Positions 7,325 through 17,491 of a stretch of DNA of 32,891 bases are shown here, in pieces. Location of the stretch: the NCBI RefSeq assembly GCF_001544355.1, contig NZ_BCQI01000034.1, forward strand, positions 1 through 32,891, in the 5' to 3' direction. Made by a program: the position numbers and the translations under genes. This DNA comes from Alicyclobacillus acidiphilus NBRC 100859 (lineage in GTDB: Bacteria > Bacillota > Bacilli > Alicyclobacillales > Alicyclobacillaceae). Numbering within the stretch: position 1 is the stretch's first letter; every line of letters starts with the position of its first letter. The notes beneath the pieces are model-generated. The model saw only the letters and a program-made list of their open reading frames with translations, ran no database searches and had not been told where the DNA came from.

Positions 7325-7609
7325 ATGCTGAAGCCGCTCGCTGATCGCGTTGTGGTGCGCCCAGTAGAACGTGAAGAGAAAACTGCTAGTGGCATTTTCC
7401 TTCCGGACAACGCCAAGGAAAAGCCGCAAGAAGGCGAAGTTATCGCTGTTGGACCTGGTAAGGTGGAAGACGGCAAGCGCGTGGATCTCGAAGTGAAGGT
7501 CGGGGATCGCGTGATCTATTCCAAGTATGCTGGCACAGAAATCAAAGTGAACAACGAAGAAGTATTGGTTTTGCGTGAAAGCGACATCTTGGCAATCGTT
7601 GAGAAGTAA
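7325..7609 (+). CDS. groES: Co-chaperonin GroES
   Basis: Co-chaperonin of 94 aa that caps the GroEL ring during protein folding in the cytosol. The N-terminus [13 protein letters not shown] and the mobile-loop region ([19 protein letters not shown]) are typical, as is the ending [12 protein letters not shown]. The ATG at 7325 follows AGGGAGG; an in-frame upstream ATG at 7280 lies within CIRCE and is rejected. It is first in a two-gene operon, with groEL 34 bp downstream behind its own AGGGAGG site. Confidence 0.98.
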   Translation: MLKPLADRVVVRPVEREEKTASGIFLPDNAKEKPQEGEVIAVGPGKVEDGKRVDLEVKVGDRVIYSKYAGTEIKVNNEEVLVLRESDILAIVEK

Positions 7610-7622
7610 GTCGACTACATAA

Positions 7623-9269
<1,647 letters not shown>

Positions 9270-9282
9270 TCTGCTCCACACA

Positions 9283-9312
9283 TTGGCGACGAGATCGCGA
9301 TCTCGCCGCCAA
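9283..9312. other. Hairpin after groEL
   Basis: TTGGCG at 9283-9288 pairs with CGCCAA around a perfect 16-bp palindrome, CGAGATCG/CGATCTCG, at 9290-9305. It has no U-tract and lies just before the real terminator; it may protect the 3' end of the mRNA (inference). Confidence 0.6.
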
Positions 9313-9321
9313 TCGTCCGGG

Positions 9322-9365
9322 GGCTGCCATTGGTGAGCGTTGCTGCCGCCGATGGCAGCCTTTTT
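9322..9365 (+). terminator. Rho-independent terminator of groESL
   Basis: GGCTGCCAT (9322-9330) pairs with ATGGCAGCC (9352-9360), followed directly by five T. The loop region contains a second GC-rich pairing possibility. Confidence 0.9.
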
Positions 9366-9454
9366 CGCTGGAACGGACAGAGCCGAGATCGAAGGGCAGG
9401 CGGGCTTGATGATCTCGACTGATCAATTCGATGTTTTTCACTTTAGATTTGTTA

Positions 9455-9484
9455 GTTGCAACAAAAAATTCACTAATTGCAATT
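9455..9484. promoter_or_regulatory. Twin palindromes upstream of the efflux gene (putative operators)
   Basis: GTTGCAAC at 9455-9462 and AATTGCAATT at 9475-9484 are both perfect palindromes with a TTGCAA centre, and their centres are exactly 21 bp apart, two helical turns. A possible promoter (TTGCGT 9483-9488, 18-bp spacer, TATGGT 9507-9512) overlaps the second site. The arrangement suits a dimeric repressor of the MarR or TetR kind. No regulator gene is adjacent, so this is inference. Confidence 0.5.
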
Positions 9485-9612
9485 GCGTATCACTCTAACG
9501 CCATGGTATGGTTAAGATGGTCTTTCGAGTGTGGAAATACTCATTACTCATCACCCGCGCAAACTACCCCTTCACAATAGAATATTTAGAGACAAAGGAG
9601 AGAAAACCACAT

Positions 9613-11139
9613 ATGCAAACCAGAGCAAATTCGACGGCTGAGGTGCGCGTTGCTCCGGTCTTCGGTGTCATGTTGGCGGGTGCGTTCGTCGCATTTTTGA
9701 ACCAAACCTTGATCAATGTCGCGTTGCCGCAGATTATGGATCGACTGCATATTTCAGCGACGACAGGCGATTGGCTGACCACGATTTTCCTGTTGGTCAA
9801 CGGTATTGTCATCCCTATCACCGCGTTTCTCATTCAACGCTTTACCACTCGCCAACTTTATCTGACTGCGCTTGGCCTCTTTACGCTCGGTACAATCGTG
9901 TGCGGAATCAGTCCTACATTCGGCGTGCTTCTTGTAGGGCGTGTCATTCAGGCAACTGGTTCAGGCGTTCTCATGCCAGTCATGATGAATACCATCTTCC
10001 GGCTGTTTCCAGCGGAACGGCGCGGTATGGCGATGGGTATTTTCGGAATCGCGCTCAACTTTGCGCCGGCTGTCGGTCCTACCTTGTCCGGGTGGATCGT
10101 GCAAACCTATTCGTGGCGAATCCTGTTCTTCATCATCGTGCCGATCGCGCTGATCGACTTCATTCTTGCCATCTTTCTGATGCGCAATGTCACGGTCACC
10201 AGTCGACCGAAACTGGACGTGTTTGGCGTGGTGCTCTCGACGTTGGGCTTCGGTGGACTGCTGTACGGCTTCAGTGAAGCGGGAACGGTTGGTTGGAGCG
10301 GGATCGACGTGATCGCAAGCTTGTGCATCGGGGCGGTGAGTCTGATTGGGTTGGTACTGTGGCAATTGCGCACGGACACACCAATCATGGAATTCCGGAT
10401 TTTCCGCTATCCGATGTACGCATTGACGACCGCCATCAACGTCATTCTGTCTGTGGCGCTGTATTCCGGCATGATTTTGATGCCAATTTACATGCAAAAC
10501 GTTCGAGGGTTTTCGCCGCTTCTGTCAGGTTTGATGCTGTTGCCAGGCGGTATTTTGATGGGTGTGATGTCGCCGATCACCGGGCGTTTGTTTGACAAGA
10601 TCGGCGCGCGCTGGCTCTCTGTTGTCGGCCTCGCGATCACGATTGTCACCACGTTCGCCTTGACCCGGCTGCACACGGATACGACGTTCCTGTATTGCAC
10701 CGTCGTGTACACGCTGCGGATGTTTGGCATGTCCATCATGATGATGCCGCTCATGACCGCAGGCTTGAACGAATTGCCGCTGCGTCTGAATCCATATGGC
10801 ACATCGATGCTCAACACGCTGCGTATGGTCTCTGGCGCCGTCGGTATGGCGCTATTGGTCACGGTCATGACGGATCGGGCAAAGACACATGTGAAAGACA
10901 TTATCGTTTCGCAGCACATATTGCCAACCGATAAACTCGCCATGGCGCACGCCACGGCGCAGGGTACGGTCATGGGCATCAACGACGCGTTCACGGTCGC
11001 GGTCTTCACGACCATCGCCGCCTTCTTGATGGCGTTCTTCATTCGCAAGACATCGCCAGCAGAGGATTTTTTGGCGAAGAACGATGCGCCGCGGCAACCG
11101 GCCCCGCCAACCGCCGCCCCTGCCGTAGCCAGGGACTGA
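9613..11139 (+). CDS. DHA2-family multidrug efflux MFS transporter
   Basis: Membrane protein of 508 aa with about 14 hydrophobic segments, the size and topology of the EmrB/QacA/LmrB drug:H+ antiporter branch. Seen near the N-terminus is FLNQTLINVALPQI, the family's D1-type motif with N in place of the common D. Next comes GRVIQATGSGVLMPVMMNTI, then RRGMAMGIFGIALNFAPAVGPTLSGW, which carries the antiporter motif C (GPTLSG). The ATG at 9613 follows AAAGGAGAG; an in-frame upstream ATG at 9508 has no such site and lies over the likely promoter. It is a single-gene unit between the groESL terminator and a repeat block. No adaptor (EmrA) or regulator is adjacent. The substrate cannot be read from sequence. 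Confidence 0.93.
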   Translation: MQTRANSTAEVRVAPVFGVMLAGAFVAFLNQTLINVALPQIMDRLHISATTGDWLTTIFLLVNGIVIPITAFLIQRFTTRQLYLTALGLFTLGTIVCGISPTFGVLLVGRVIQATGSGVLMPVMMNTIFRLFPAERRGMAMGIFGIALNFAPAVGPTLSGWIVQTYSWRILFFIIVPIALIDFILAIFLMRNVTVTSRPKLDVFGVVLSTLGFGGLLYGFSEAGTVGWSGIDVIASLCIGAVSLIGLVLWQLRTDTPIMEFRIFRYPMYALTTAINVILSVALYSGMILMPIYMQNVRGFSPLLSGLMLLPGGILMGVMSPITGRLFDKIGARWLSVVGLAITIVTTFALTRLHTDTTFLYCTVVYTLRMFGMSIMMMPLMTAGLNELPLRLNPYGTSMLNTLRMVSGAVGMALLVTVMTDRAKTHVKDIIVSQHILPTDKLAMAHATAQGTVMGINDAFTVAVFTTIAAFLMAFFIRKTSPAEDFLAKNDAPRQPAPPTAAPAVARD

Positions 11140-11574
11140 GCGGACGGGGCTGGCGGGCAGCCATCGCGATCGCGCCGACCGGATGTGCCGGTGCTGGCGT
11201 GATCGCGGGCGCCGGAGGAGCCGGAGAGCCGGAGAGCCGGAGAGCCGGAGAGCCGGAGAGCCGGAGAGCCGGAGAGCCGGAGGAGAACAAGCCGCCGTCA
11301 GCCGCTTAAACGTGTCGAATCATCTTATTGGCGCCGAATAAGCGGCCCACAGCCGCTTAAGCCGCTGAAATCGCTCGGTTTCGGTGGCGCGGAGTCAAAT
11401 AAGGGGCCCAGAGCCGCCTATTTGCCTTCGACTCGGCCAGTTCGCGGAAATAAGCGGCCCTCGGCCGCTTATTTGCCCCTCCACCGTCACCCACCTTCGC
11501 GATCGCGTTGCTTAGCCGGCCCGTGCCCCGGGCCGCCCCCGCGATCGCGCTGTCCAGCCCGCCCTCAACTTGCG
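11140..11574. repeat. Intergenic palindromic repeat cluster 3
   Basis: No gene is supported. Copies of the TAAGCGGCC palindrome family occur at 11337-11360 (AATAAGCGGC/GCCGCTTAA), 11397-11423 (a degenerate copy with three changed arm bases) and 11448-11474 (a perfect AAATAAGCGGCC-CTC-GGCCGCTTATTT). A half copy next to GTGTCGAATC lies near 11300-11320. GCGATCGC occurs several times between 11165 and 11545. Confidence 0.85.
11221..11280 (+). repeat. Octamer tandem repeat (CCGGAGAG)7
   Basis: Seven perfect units of CCGGAGAG plus a final CCGG, 80 bp after the efflux gene's stop. It is non-coding and a likely slippage-prone microsatellite. Confidence 0.97.
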
Positions 11575-11619
11575 AAAAAGGATGTCAGTTTGGCCAAACG
11601 GCCAACCTGACATCCTTTT
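11575..11619. terminator. Long bidirectional terminator-like hairpin
   Basis: AAAAGGATGTCAG plus TTGGCC pairs with GGCCAA plus CTGACATCCTTTT: a 20-position stem with one mismatch and a 4-nt loop (AAAC, 11596-11599). A-tract on one side and T-tract on the other allow termination on both strands. It lies 92 bp beyond the stop of the minus-strand zinc-ribbon gene and 435 bp after the efflux gene, between two convergent units. Confidence 0.85.
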
Positions 11620-11710
11620 CCTGTACATCCAGCCGCATCCCCAGCTCGCCACGGCCCCATCCGTTCCCGGCCGCGTTCGTGTCCCCAGCCCCGGCCCTAT
11701 CATGCCGAAT

Positions 11711-12208
11711 TTATGATTCCACTTGCGAATTCGCGCCGTCCTGACTGCCATCCAACAACAGCTTTGGTGCGGTCGGCGGGGCGGACATCGATGCTTCTAG
11801 GCTATCGACCTGCAGTGATACACGGTTCCAATCCTTCTCGATCTTCAACCGCTCTTGAAGGGCTTTCAGCCGTTTGCGATACTCGCGCGTCTCTTCGAAG
11901 GTGACGCCGTACGACTTGAGGCTCAGCACGTGTTTCATCCGCTTCTTCGCGGCGCGGTATGCCGCGCGCTGCAACTCGTACGGGGCTGCTTCTTGGTGGG
12001 TGGAGATGGCGAGATCGATACTATCGAAACAGAGTTTGGCCATCATCGAAAATTCGAATTGGCACATCATGCAAAAACGCAATTCGGATGGCATCCGGCA
12101 GCGTTTGCACTTTTTCGCGCTCTTTGGAAAAGGTTGACCTCCGTAAAGCGGTTGCGGCGTTTCTTTGCCGATGGACAGTTGCAGCAAATCTGAAGAGGTC
12201 TTCTCCAT
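11711..12208 (-). CDS. Unrecognised small protein with a CX2C-X8-CX2C zinc ribbon
   Basis: I do not recognise this 165-aa protein. Residues 34-49 hold CKRC...CMMC (C34, C37, C46, C49), the spacing of a small zinc ribbon, with a further Cys at 60. From about 70 to 145 it is strongly helical and basic, with repeated Arg/Lys/Glu (AAYRAAKKRMKHV, EYRKRLKALQERLKIEKDW). The tail is Ser/Pro-rich and looks disordered. There is no signal peptide or membrane segment. The ATG at 12208 follows GGAGG with a 10-base spacer; a longer frame to 12265 would run through the hairpin in the leader. It is a lone minus-strand gene between two plus-strand operons, with its own leader hairpin and 3' terminator. A nucleic-acid-binding role is a guess from the ribbon and basic helices. 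Confidence 0.75.
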   Translation of the reverse strand: MEKTSSDLLQLSIGKETPQPLYGGQPFPKSAKKCKRCRMPSELRFCMMCQFEFSMMAKLCFDSIDLAISTHQEAAPYELQRAAYRAAKKRMKHVLSLKSYGVTFEETREYRKRLKALQERLKIEKDWNRVSLQVDSLEASMSAPPTAPKLLLDGSQDGANSQVES

Positions 12209-12238
12209 GGCGGCGATTCCTCCAAAACAGTTAGGACT

Positions 12239-12271
12239 TATCTTGCGGGGCGAGCCCCTATGCACAAGATA
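12239..12271 (-). promoter_or_regulatory. Structured leader hairpin of the zinc-ribbon gene
   Basis: TATCTTG (12239-12245) pairs with CAAGATA (12265-12271), enclosing GGGGC (12247-12251) paired with GCCCC (12254-12258) across a 2-nt loop, with a 1-nt bulge on one side and 6 nt on the other. In the minus-strand transcript it lies about 15 nt before the GGAGG site, so it could affect translation. No known RNA family is recognised. Confidence 0.5.
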
Positions 12272-12690
12272 TACGAGTTATCTCAAAATCTGGCGGTTTA
12301 TTCAGGAAGACGACAAACCGACACAGCGATTGGAATGAAGTGTTGTTCGCGAATGCGGTCCAAGATTGTCTTTTCCATTGTGATAGTAGCAAATTGAGAG
12401 CTGTTTTGCGAAAGGGGTTTTTTCCATGACTTCCAGAGATCTCGAACGAGGTGTACGGCCGTCCCAAGCAGGTCAGAAAGAAGCTCAATAAAATTACTCC
12501 TTCCATATTCGCTTTGATTGCCATGGATTGGCCATCTTGCCGACCAACACCGATGACGTCGTTGACTGGCGCGAGAACGAGTACTCAAGGTCACTATATT
12601 CCTTCGGTGTCGCTAGATATGATTCCTGCGCCGTGCGGGAAGCCGCGGCCAAAAAGGATCGAGTGTATTGTAAGTTTGATGTGATTTTCC
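12272..12690. other. Gene-free stretch, function unknown
   Basis: AT-richer than its surroundings. Minus-strand frames at 12298-12594 and 12258-12524 overlap in different frames and match nothing I recognise. The first begins at a GTG behind AAGGA, so a small gene is not excluded. No palindromes of the local family occur here. Confidence 0.4.
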
Positions 12691-12695
12691 ATAGC

Positions 12696-12723
12696 CTTAC
12701 AAAAAGCGTTTTGATAGTATGGT
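12696..12723 (+). promoter_or_regulatory. Possible promoter of the moxR operon
   Basis: CTTACA (12696-12701), 16-bp spacer, TATGGT (12718-12723). Four of six bases match the consensus in each box. It lies 32 bp before the moxR GTG. Confidence 0.35.
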
Positions 12724-12755
12724 AATTGAGATGATATCAGGATGGGAGCACCGAT

Positions 12756-13736
12756 GTGACTGACGCACGTTCGCACGTTTTATTCGATCGCGTACATGAA
12801 GAGTTGGATCCGGTTATCCGGAACATCCAGCAGGTGATTGTTGGCAAGGATTCCGTCATTCGCTTGGTTCTCATCGCCTTGCTGGCCGATGGGCACTGTT
12901 TGATTGAAGATGTCCCCGGCGTCGGGAAGACGATGCTCGTCCGGGCCGTGGCGGTGACGCTTGGCTGTCAATTTCAGCGTATACAATTTACACCCGATCT
13001 GCTGCCGTCAGATGTAACGGGTGTATCGATATACAATCAGAAGTCCGGGGTGTTCGAATTCCGCAAAGGGCCTATCTTCGGTCAGATTGTCCTAGCCGAC
13101 GAATTAAACAGGACCTCTCCGAAGACTCAGTCCGCTCTGCTTCAGGCGCTGGAGGAGCACGCTGTGACAGTGGATGGGGAAACGCACGCGCTGCCGAATC
13201 CATTTTTCGTGCTGGCGACGGAAAATCCGATTGATTTTGAAGGGACGTTCGCGTTGCCGGAGGCACAGCTTGATCGGTTCTTGCTCAAGTTCTCCATCGG
13301 GTACCCGAGCCCTCAGGACGAATTGCACATGTTGGCCGCGCAACAACGGAGCCATCCCATTGAGACGTTGCAGCCGGTGACTGACCCGGACGCCATCTTG
13401 CGTTGGCGTCAGCGGGTTCGGGAAGTGCGAGTCGATCCGGCGCTGCTCAGCTACATCGTGGATATTGTGGGGCGGACGAGATCGCATCGGGACATCGCCC
13501 TTGGCGCGAGCCCGCGGGCGAGTCTCGCGCTGCTTCGGACGGCTCGCGCGGCAGCTTTCCTCGCCGGGAGGTCGTACGTGGTGCCGGACGATGTGAAATT
13601 TGCGGCTCCGTACGTGTTGGCCCATCGGCTCCGCCTGACGGCGGACGCGCGGTTTTCCGGCGCCGATGCCGCCCATGTTCTCGACAGCATTCTTCAGCAA
13701 GTCCCGATTCCCGCATCCGCGGGAGCGTGGTCGTGA
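12756..13736 (+). CDS. MoxR-family AAA+ ATPase (YeaC-like)
   Basis: Cytosolic AAA+ chaperone-type ATPase of 326 aa. Walker A VPGVGKT lies at 53-59, the Walker B region LADELNR at about 113-119, and a sensor-1 LATENP follows; the MoxR hallmark NRTSPKTQSALLQALEE is intact. The C-terminal helical lid carries SPRASLALLRTARAAAFL. MoxR proteins with DUF58 and transglutaminase partners are thought to help assemble or activate membrane or secreted complexes. GTG start behind GGGAG. The stop overlaps the DUF58 start (TGATG). The order moxR-DUF58-transglutaminase-guaA matches B. subtilis yeaC-yeaD-yebA-guaA from memory. Confidence 0.96.
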   Translation: MTDARSHVLFDRVHEELDPVIRNIQQVIVGKDSVIRLVLIALLADGHCLIEDVPGVGKTMLVRAVAVTLGCQFQRIQFTPDLLPSDVTGVSIYNQKSGVFEFRKGPIFGQIVLADELNRTSPKTQSALLQALEEHAVTVDGETHALPNPFFVLATENPIDFEGTFALPEAQLDRFLLKFSIGYPSPQDELHMLAAQQRSHPIETLQPVTDPDAILRWRQRVREVRVDPALLSYIVDIVGRTRSHRDIALGASPRASLALLRTARAAAFLAGRSYVVPDDVKFAAPYVLAHRLRLTADARFSGADAAHVLDSILQQVPIPASAGAWS

Positions 13737-14968
13737 TGCGGCTGCGGCAAGTTGCGCTCGCACTGTTGTTGGCGTGTTGCGCCGTTGGCTTGTACGTGTT
13801 TGGCCGCGTGACCGGCGGATTTCTTGCGTGGTTCTTGTTCTATGTGTTCATCACCGGGATCGCGTATGAATGGGCCACCGCTGTCCTGACGTTTTGGGGC
13901 GTGTCTGTTGAAATCGAGGCGCCGCGGCAGGCGTTGGCGGGCGATCACGTCACATTTTCGATTGTCGTTCGCTTCGCCAACATCTGGCCAGTCTTCTGGC
14001 TGCGCGCGTATGAAGTGGTTCCTGTGAAATGGCGGCTGCACATGGAGAACAGTGCGCCGACGGTGGTTCCGTTGTGGCGGCGAGAGGTCACCCTGCGCTA
14101 CGTTGTCAAAGATGTGCCGCGCGGCGTATTCCGTGTCGGCAACGGCCTGATTGAGTCGGGCGATTTGTTTGGACTGAGTCGCGTCCGCCGCAAGGTGCCG
14201 GAAGGACCGATGGTGATCGTCTTGCCCAAAGCGGTGCCTGTTCGTGGATGGAATATCTCGGCGGCGCACGGCGGAGGTGAACGCCGGTCCCTGCAACACA
14301 GTCCGGACGATATTCACCAGGTGATCGGCGCGCGTCCGTATGAACACGGCGACAGACTAAGCCGGATTCACTGGCCAGTCAGCGCGAGGTTGGGCGCGTT
14401 GCAGGTCAAGGAGTTTCAGGGCCACCTGAGCTCGGATGTCGTGGTGGTTCCGGACTGTTCGGCGGGATCGTACGCCAAGTTGAGCGGGGCGTCGGGCGTC
14501 TTCGAACTTGCGATGCAAACCGCCGCCTCGCTGCTGCGGCACGCGTACGGATCTGGGCGGCGATGCGGCTTGGTTGCCGCGGCGGATCCGTACGTCGAGG
14601 TGTCTCCCGCCAACACCATGGACACGCTCGAACGCTGTATGTACACCTTGGCCGCGATGGAGCCGGTCCACCCAGGCCACGTTGTCGAACTGCTCGAACG
14701 CGTCCGGCAGATGAACTTGCGCCATGCCGTGTTGGTCGTGGTGTCGCCGAGGATCGACAGGGACGTCGCGATCGCGCTGACCAATCTGCAGAGCCAGCAC
14801 GCTGTACAAGTATTCGTGCCGCTCGGCTCAAATGTCGGGATCGAGTCTGCGCGTCTCGAGCGGAACCGCCTGCAGGCGATGGGCATCGACGTGCATCTGA
14901 TCCGCAGCGCCGCCGATCTGTCGCGGCTTTCGGGAGAGGGGGGAAGGTATGGTTCGACTTCGATCTAG
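13736..14968 (+). CDS. DUF58-domain membrane-anchored protein (YeaD-like)
   Basis: Protein of 410 aa. Two hydrophobic segments near the N-terminus (about 5-45) anchor it, followed by a beta-rich region and the DUF58 core with [23 protein letters not shown], the family's RxYxxGDxxRxIHW-type motif. The remainder resembles a von Willebrand A-like fold, as usual for the family. No enzymatic residues are known. The ATG at 13736 overlaps the moxR stop by one base with GGGAG upstream. The last 20 bases overlap the transglutaminase gene, so translation is coupled. Its partner roles with MoxR and TgpA are inferred from conserved linkage. Confidence 0.93.
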   Translation: MRLRQVALALLLACCAVGLYVFGRVTGGFLAWFLFYVFITGIAYEWATAVLTFWGVSVEIEAPRQALAGDHVTFSIVVRFANIWPVFWLRAYEVVPVKWRLHMENSAPTVVPLWRREVTLRYVVKDVPRGVFRVGNGLIESGDLFGLSRVRRKVPEGPMVIVLPKAVPVRGWNISAAHGGGERRSLQHSPDDIHQVIGARPYEHGDRLSRIHWPVSARLGALQVKEFQGHLSSDVVVVPDCSAGSYAKLSGASGVFELAMQTAASLLRHAYGSGRRCGLVAAADPYVEVSPANTMDTLERCMYTLAAMEPVHPGHVVELLERVRQMNLRHAVLVVVSPRIDRDVAIALTNLQSQHAVQVFVPLGSNVGIESARLERNRLQAMGIDVHLIRSAADLSRLSGEGGRYGSTSI

Positions 14969-17198
14969 CAGATTCATCACGTTGGCGGCACGGGCGTGGC
15001 TTACCGCGTTGTGGGTGTATCTGCTGATTGTGCCCATGGCTTCCCTCGGACTCGTCTCTGGTCCGCGCACGTTCATGGTGCCTTTGGCCATCTTCGCCCT
15101 CAGCGCGTCGCTGCCATGGTTTTGGTTGAGAGCTGTCGTCGCCGTGATCGTGCCCTTGGGCTATGTGGACGTCTACTGGCGCGAGGCGCCAAGCGTGTGG
15201 ACGGGTGTCTGGCCCGTCTCCAAGACGGTTTGGAGCCAAGGTGTGGGCCTGCTTCACGGCCTGCCGATGCAGGATCCGCTGCAGACGTTCCTGTTTCTAT
15301 GGCTGTTGCTGTTTGTCTACTGGCTCGTTGTGTTTGCGAGTCGGCACACCGCGCTGTGGGTGTTTTACAACATGCTGTCTGTGGCCGGGCTGTCCGTGCT
15401 GGACGCGAACACGTCTATCCACCCAAACATCCCCCTCGTCGTCATGATGGTTCTGTTCTTGCTGGTGCTCGGCATCAATCACTTCGATGTCATTGCGACG
15501 CCCTCGTCCGGTCGAACGGCGGTTCGATTTTTCACGCCATTGCTCGCGCTGCTGGGCGTGATGCTGGGTATCGCCGTCGCTTTGCCGAAAAGCCAGTCGA
15601 CCTGGGCGAATCCGCTTCTGACCGGCCCTGGCGGCAGCGATTCGACCGCGGTTCGGATGGTCGGCTACCAGCTCAACGACGAGCGGTTGGGCGGATCGTT
15701 CGTCGGCAACGACACGCCGGTTCTCACGTTGACCAGTCCGCAGCCGACATATCTTCGCGGACAGACGCTTTCGACATACACGGGGAAGGGCTGGGTATCC
15801 GCTTCGCTGACCGCTGCCGACGTGCAGCAGCAGCGGGTTGGCCAACCGATTTCGAAGTTTTCGATCTCGGCCTTCCACCAACTGCCGACACAGACATTTC
15901 AGCAGACCGTCACGCTGGAGTCGAACGCCGTCAACACGACACGCCTGCTCGGCGGCTACGCCATCTCGAAAGTCGTTCGGTTGCCCGGCCTCTACGGCGG
16001 ACAGTTCGTCGAGGACCTGGTGCAGGCGAACATTCGCGCGCCGCAGTTGTCGGCGCACCAGAGCTACTCCGTCGTGACCAAGGAACTCGAGAGTCCCTAC
16101 AGCGTCCTCGCCAACGACGAGACGCCGTTTCGTGCGGAGGCGGCCAAGATTCCTGCGGCCGTCCGAGCCAATGATTTGCAACTGCCCGCGACGCTGCCGA
16201 AGCGCGTTGCCGCATTGGCGAAACAGATCACCGCGTCCGCCCATGCCACGTCTGAATACGACATGGTCGACAGCCTGGTTTCGTATCTGCAATCGCACGA
16301 AGTGTATCAGACTACCGACATTCCTGTGCCAGGCCCGAATGAGGATTACGTGGATCAGTTTTTGTTTCAGACGCATCGTGGCTATTGCAACAACTTCTCC
16401 AGCGCCTTGGCGGTGATGCTCCGAACGCTCGGCGTTCCGACGCGCTGGGTCACGGGCTACGCGGTCAGCGCCGGCACGGAGACAGCGCCCGGACACAGCG
16501 ACGAGTACATGGTGACGAACGACGACGCCCATGCCTGGGTCGAAGTCTATTTTCCGGACTACGGATGGATACCGTTCGATCCGACTCCGAATTTTCAAAT
16601 CCCGTTCGCAGCCGCGTCCGCCTCGACGAGTCCGATCCCGGGCACGACCTCGCAGCCGCCGGCCAACGCGACCAAGCCGGCCACGACGCCTGGCGGCGCC
16701 AAGACGCCTTCAGGCGCGAGTGGGGCAAACCCTCCAGGCAGCGACACATCGGGGCATACGCCGGGCCTGCGCGGGGGGTGGCTGATGTTGGTCGCCGTGG
16801 TGACGGCCCTCGTTCTCGCCGGCGCCATCGTGGTGTACTATCGATTCTACCGAAGGGGTTTTGGCCTCCGTCGATTGGCGTCCAGGCCTGGCAAAGAGCC
16901 GCAGTGGGCGGTGAGGGAGGTGTGCGAGTTCTTGCTGTCCCAGATGCGGCGCAGATACCGCTTGGGCCGCGGTACGACATTGCGCGAATTGTGGCCAGCC
17001 TTGCGCCAATGCGATGTGAAGCTGGAGGAATTCGAAACTTGGTTGAAGACGGTCGAGGGCGTCCTGTACGGTGGCGCGGGACTGGACGAGAACGCGTCCG
17101 AGTTCGTGCGGGAAAAGGCTCTGGATTGGCTTCAGAGAGCCTCGCGCTCAGGCCGCCGACAGGATTCTCCGATTGACGACATAGAAACGAATCTATAG
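14949..17198 (+). CDS. TgpA-like membrane transglutaminase-domain protein (YebA-like)
   Basis: Protein of 749 aa. About six N-terminal membrane segments (12-212) are followed by an extracytoplasmic region whose transglutaminase-like core holds the full triad: C480 in GYCNNFSS, H528 in [11 protein letters not shown] and D544 in PFDPTP. A Pro/Thr/Gly/Ala-rich linker (about 556-608) leads to one more membrane helix (about 611-634) and a C-terminal cytoplasmic DUF4129-like helical domain ([14 protein letters not shown]). This is the architecture of TgpA/YebA proteins, where substrates are unknown. ATG behind GGGGGAAGG, overlapping DUF58 by 20 bases. The guaA promoter's -35 lies within its final codons, and the stop overlaps the -10. 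Confidence 0.95.
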   Translation: MVRLRSSRFITLAARAWLTALWVYLLIVPMASLGLVSGPRTFMVPLAIFALSASLPWFWLRAVVAVIVPLGYVDVYWREAPSVWTGVWPVSKTVWSQGVGLLHGLPMQDPLQTFLFLWLLLFVYWLVVFASRHTALWVFYNMLSVAGLSVLDANTSIHPNIPLVVMMVLFLLVLGINHFDVIATPSSGRTAVRFFTPLLALLGVMLGIAVALPKSQSTWANPLLTGPGGSDSTAVRMVGYQLNDERLGGSFVGNDTPVLTLTSPQPTYLRGQTLSTYTGKGWVSASLTAADVQQQRVGQPISKFSISAFHQLPTQTFQQTVTLESNAVNTTRLLGGYAISKVVRLPGLYGGQFVEDLVQANIRAPQLSAHQSYSVVTKELESPYSVLANDETPFRAEAAKIPAAVRANDLQLPATLPKRVAALAKQITASAHATSEYDMVDSLVSYLQSHEVYQTTDIPVPGPNEDYVDQFLFQTHRGYCNNFSSALAVMLRTLGVPTRWVTGYAVSAGTETAPGHSDEYMVTNDDAHAWVEVYFPDYGWIPFDPTPNFQIPFAAASASTSPIPGTTSQPPANATKPATTPGGAKTPSGASGANPPGSDTSGHTPGLRGGWLMLVAVVTALVLAGAIVVYYRFYRRGFGLRRLASRPGKEPQWAVREVCEFLLSQMRRRYRLGRGTTLRELWPALRQCDVKLEEFETWLKTVEGVLYGGAGLDENASEFVREKALDWLQRASRSGRRQDSPIDDIETNL

Positions 17199-17201
17199 AA
17201 T
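17173..17201 (+). promoter_or_regulatory. Promoter of the riboswitch-guaA transcript
   Basis: -35 TTGACG (17173-17178), 17-bp spacer, -10 TAGAAT (17196-17201). It is embedded in the 3' end of the transglutaminase gene and places the start about 10 bases before the riboswitch. Confidence 0.8.
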
Positions 17202-17218
17202 GAGTGCGTGATTCAGAC

Positions 17219-17289
17219 TCCTCGTATAATGTCGGGAATACGGCCCGACAGTCTCTACAAGGCAACCGTAAATTGCCTGGCTACGAGGT
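17219..17289 (+). ncRNA. Purine (guanine) riboswitch aptamer
   Basis: Three-way junction with P1 CCTCGTA/TACGAGG (17220-17226/17282-17288), P2 GTCGGG/CCCGAC (17231-17236/17244-17249) with a 7-nt loop, and P3 AGGCAA/TTGCCT (17260-17265/17273-17278) with a 7-nt loop CCGTAAA. The specificity nucleotide before TACGAGG is C17281, the guanine-type C74 (adenine sensors have U). J2/3 reads AGTCTCTAC and J3/1 reads GGC, each one base off the usual AGTTTCTAC and GAC. It controls guaA in cis: high guanine should switch expression off. Confidence 0.97.
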
Positions 17290-17410
17290 CGGATGAAGTA
17301 CGTCAGTCACAGACTTCGACTCCCAACGCCTGATTGTGGACCGAGTATTCGCGCATCCTAGCGATATCGGCCCACGCGGGCGGTGGGATCGTTTTGTTCC
17401 GACTGTCGAG

Positions 17411-17455
17411 CCGACCTTCGTGCCCGTATCTTGGGGGTAGAGGTCGGTATTTTTG
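17411..17455 (+). terminator. Riboswitch-controlled intrinsic terminator
   Basis: CCGACCT (17411-17417) pairs with AGGTCGG (17441-17447), followed by TATTTTTG. The same AGGTCGG occurs at 17286-17292, where its first bases form the 3' strand of riboswitch P1. When P1 is not formed, that copy can pair with CCGACCT and act as antiterminator; with guanine bound, P1 forms and the terminator is free. This mechanism is inferred from complementarity. Confidence 0.85.
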
Positions 17456-17491
17456 TTTCGCTGGACAACCCCCACTAAAGGATGTGCCAAC

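Noticed and set aside
11165-11545. GCGATCGC octamers as a HIP1-like element
   Set aside because: Only a few copies, in GC-rich DNA where the octamer is not surprising; no cyanobacterial context.
12298-12594. 98-aa minus-strand frame, GTG start behind AAGGA
   Set aside because: The start site is plausible, but I recognise no family, and an overlapping frame of equal quality exists; left as unassigned. Possible transposase remnant considered, but no catalytic motif is visible.
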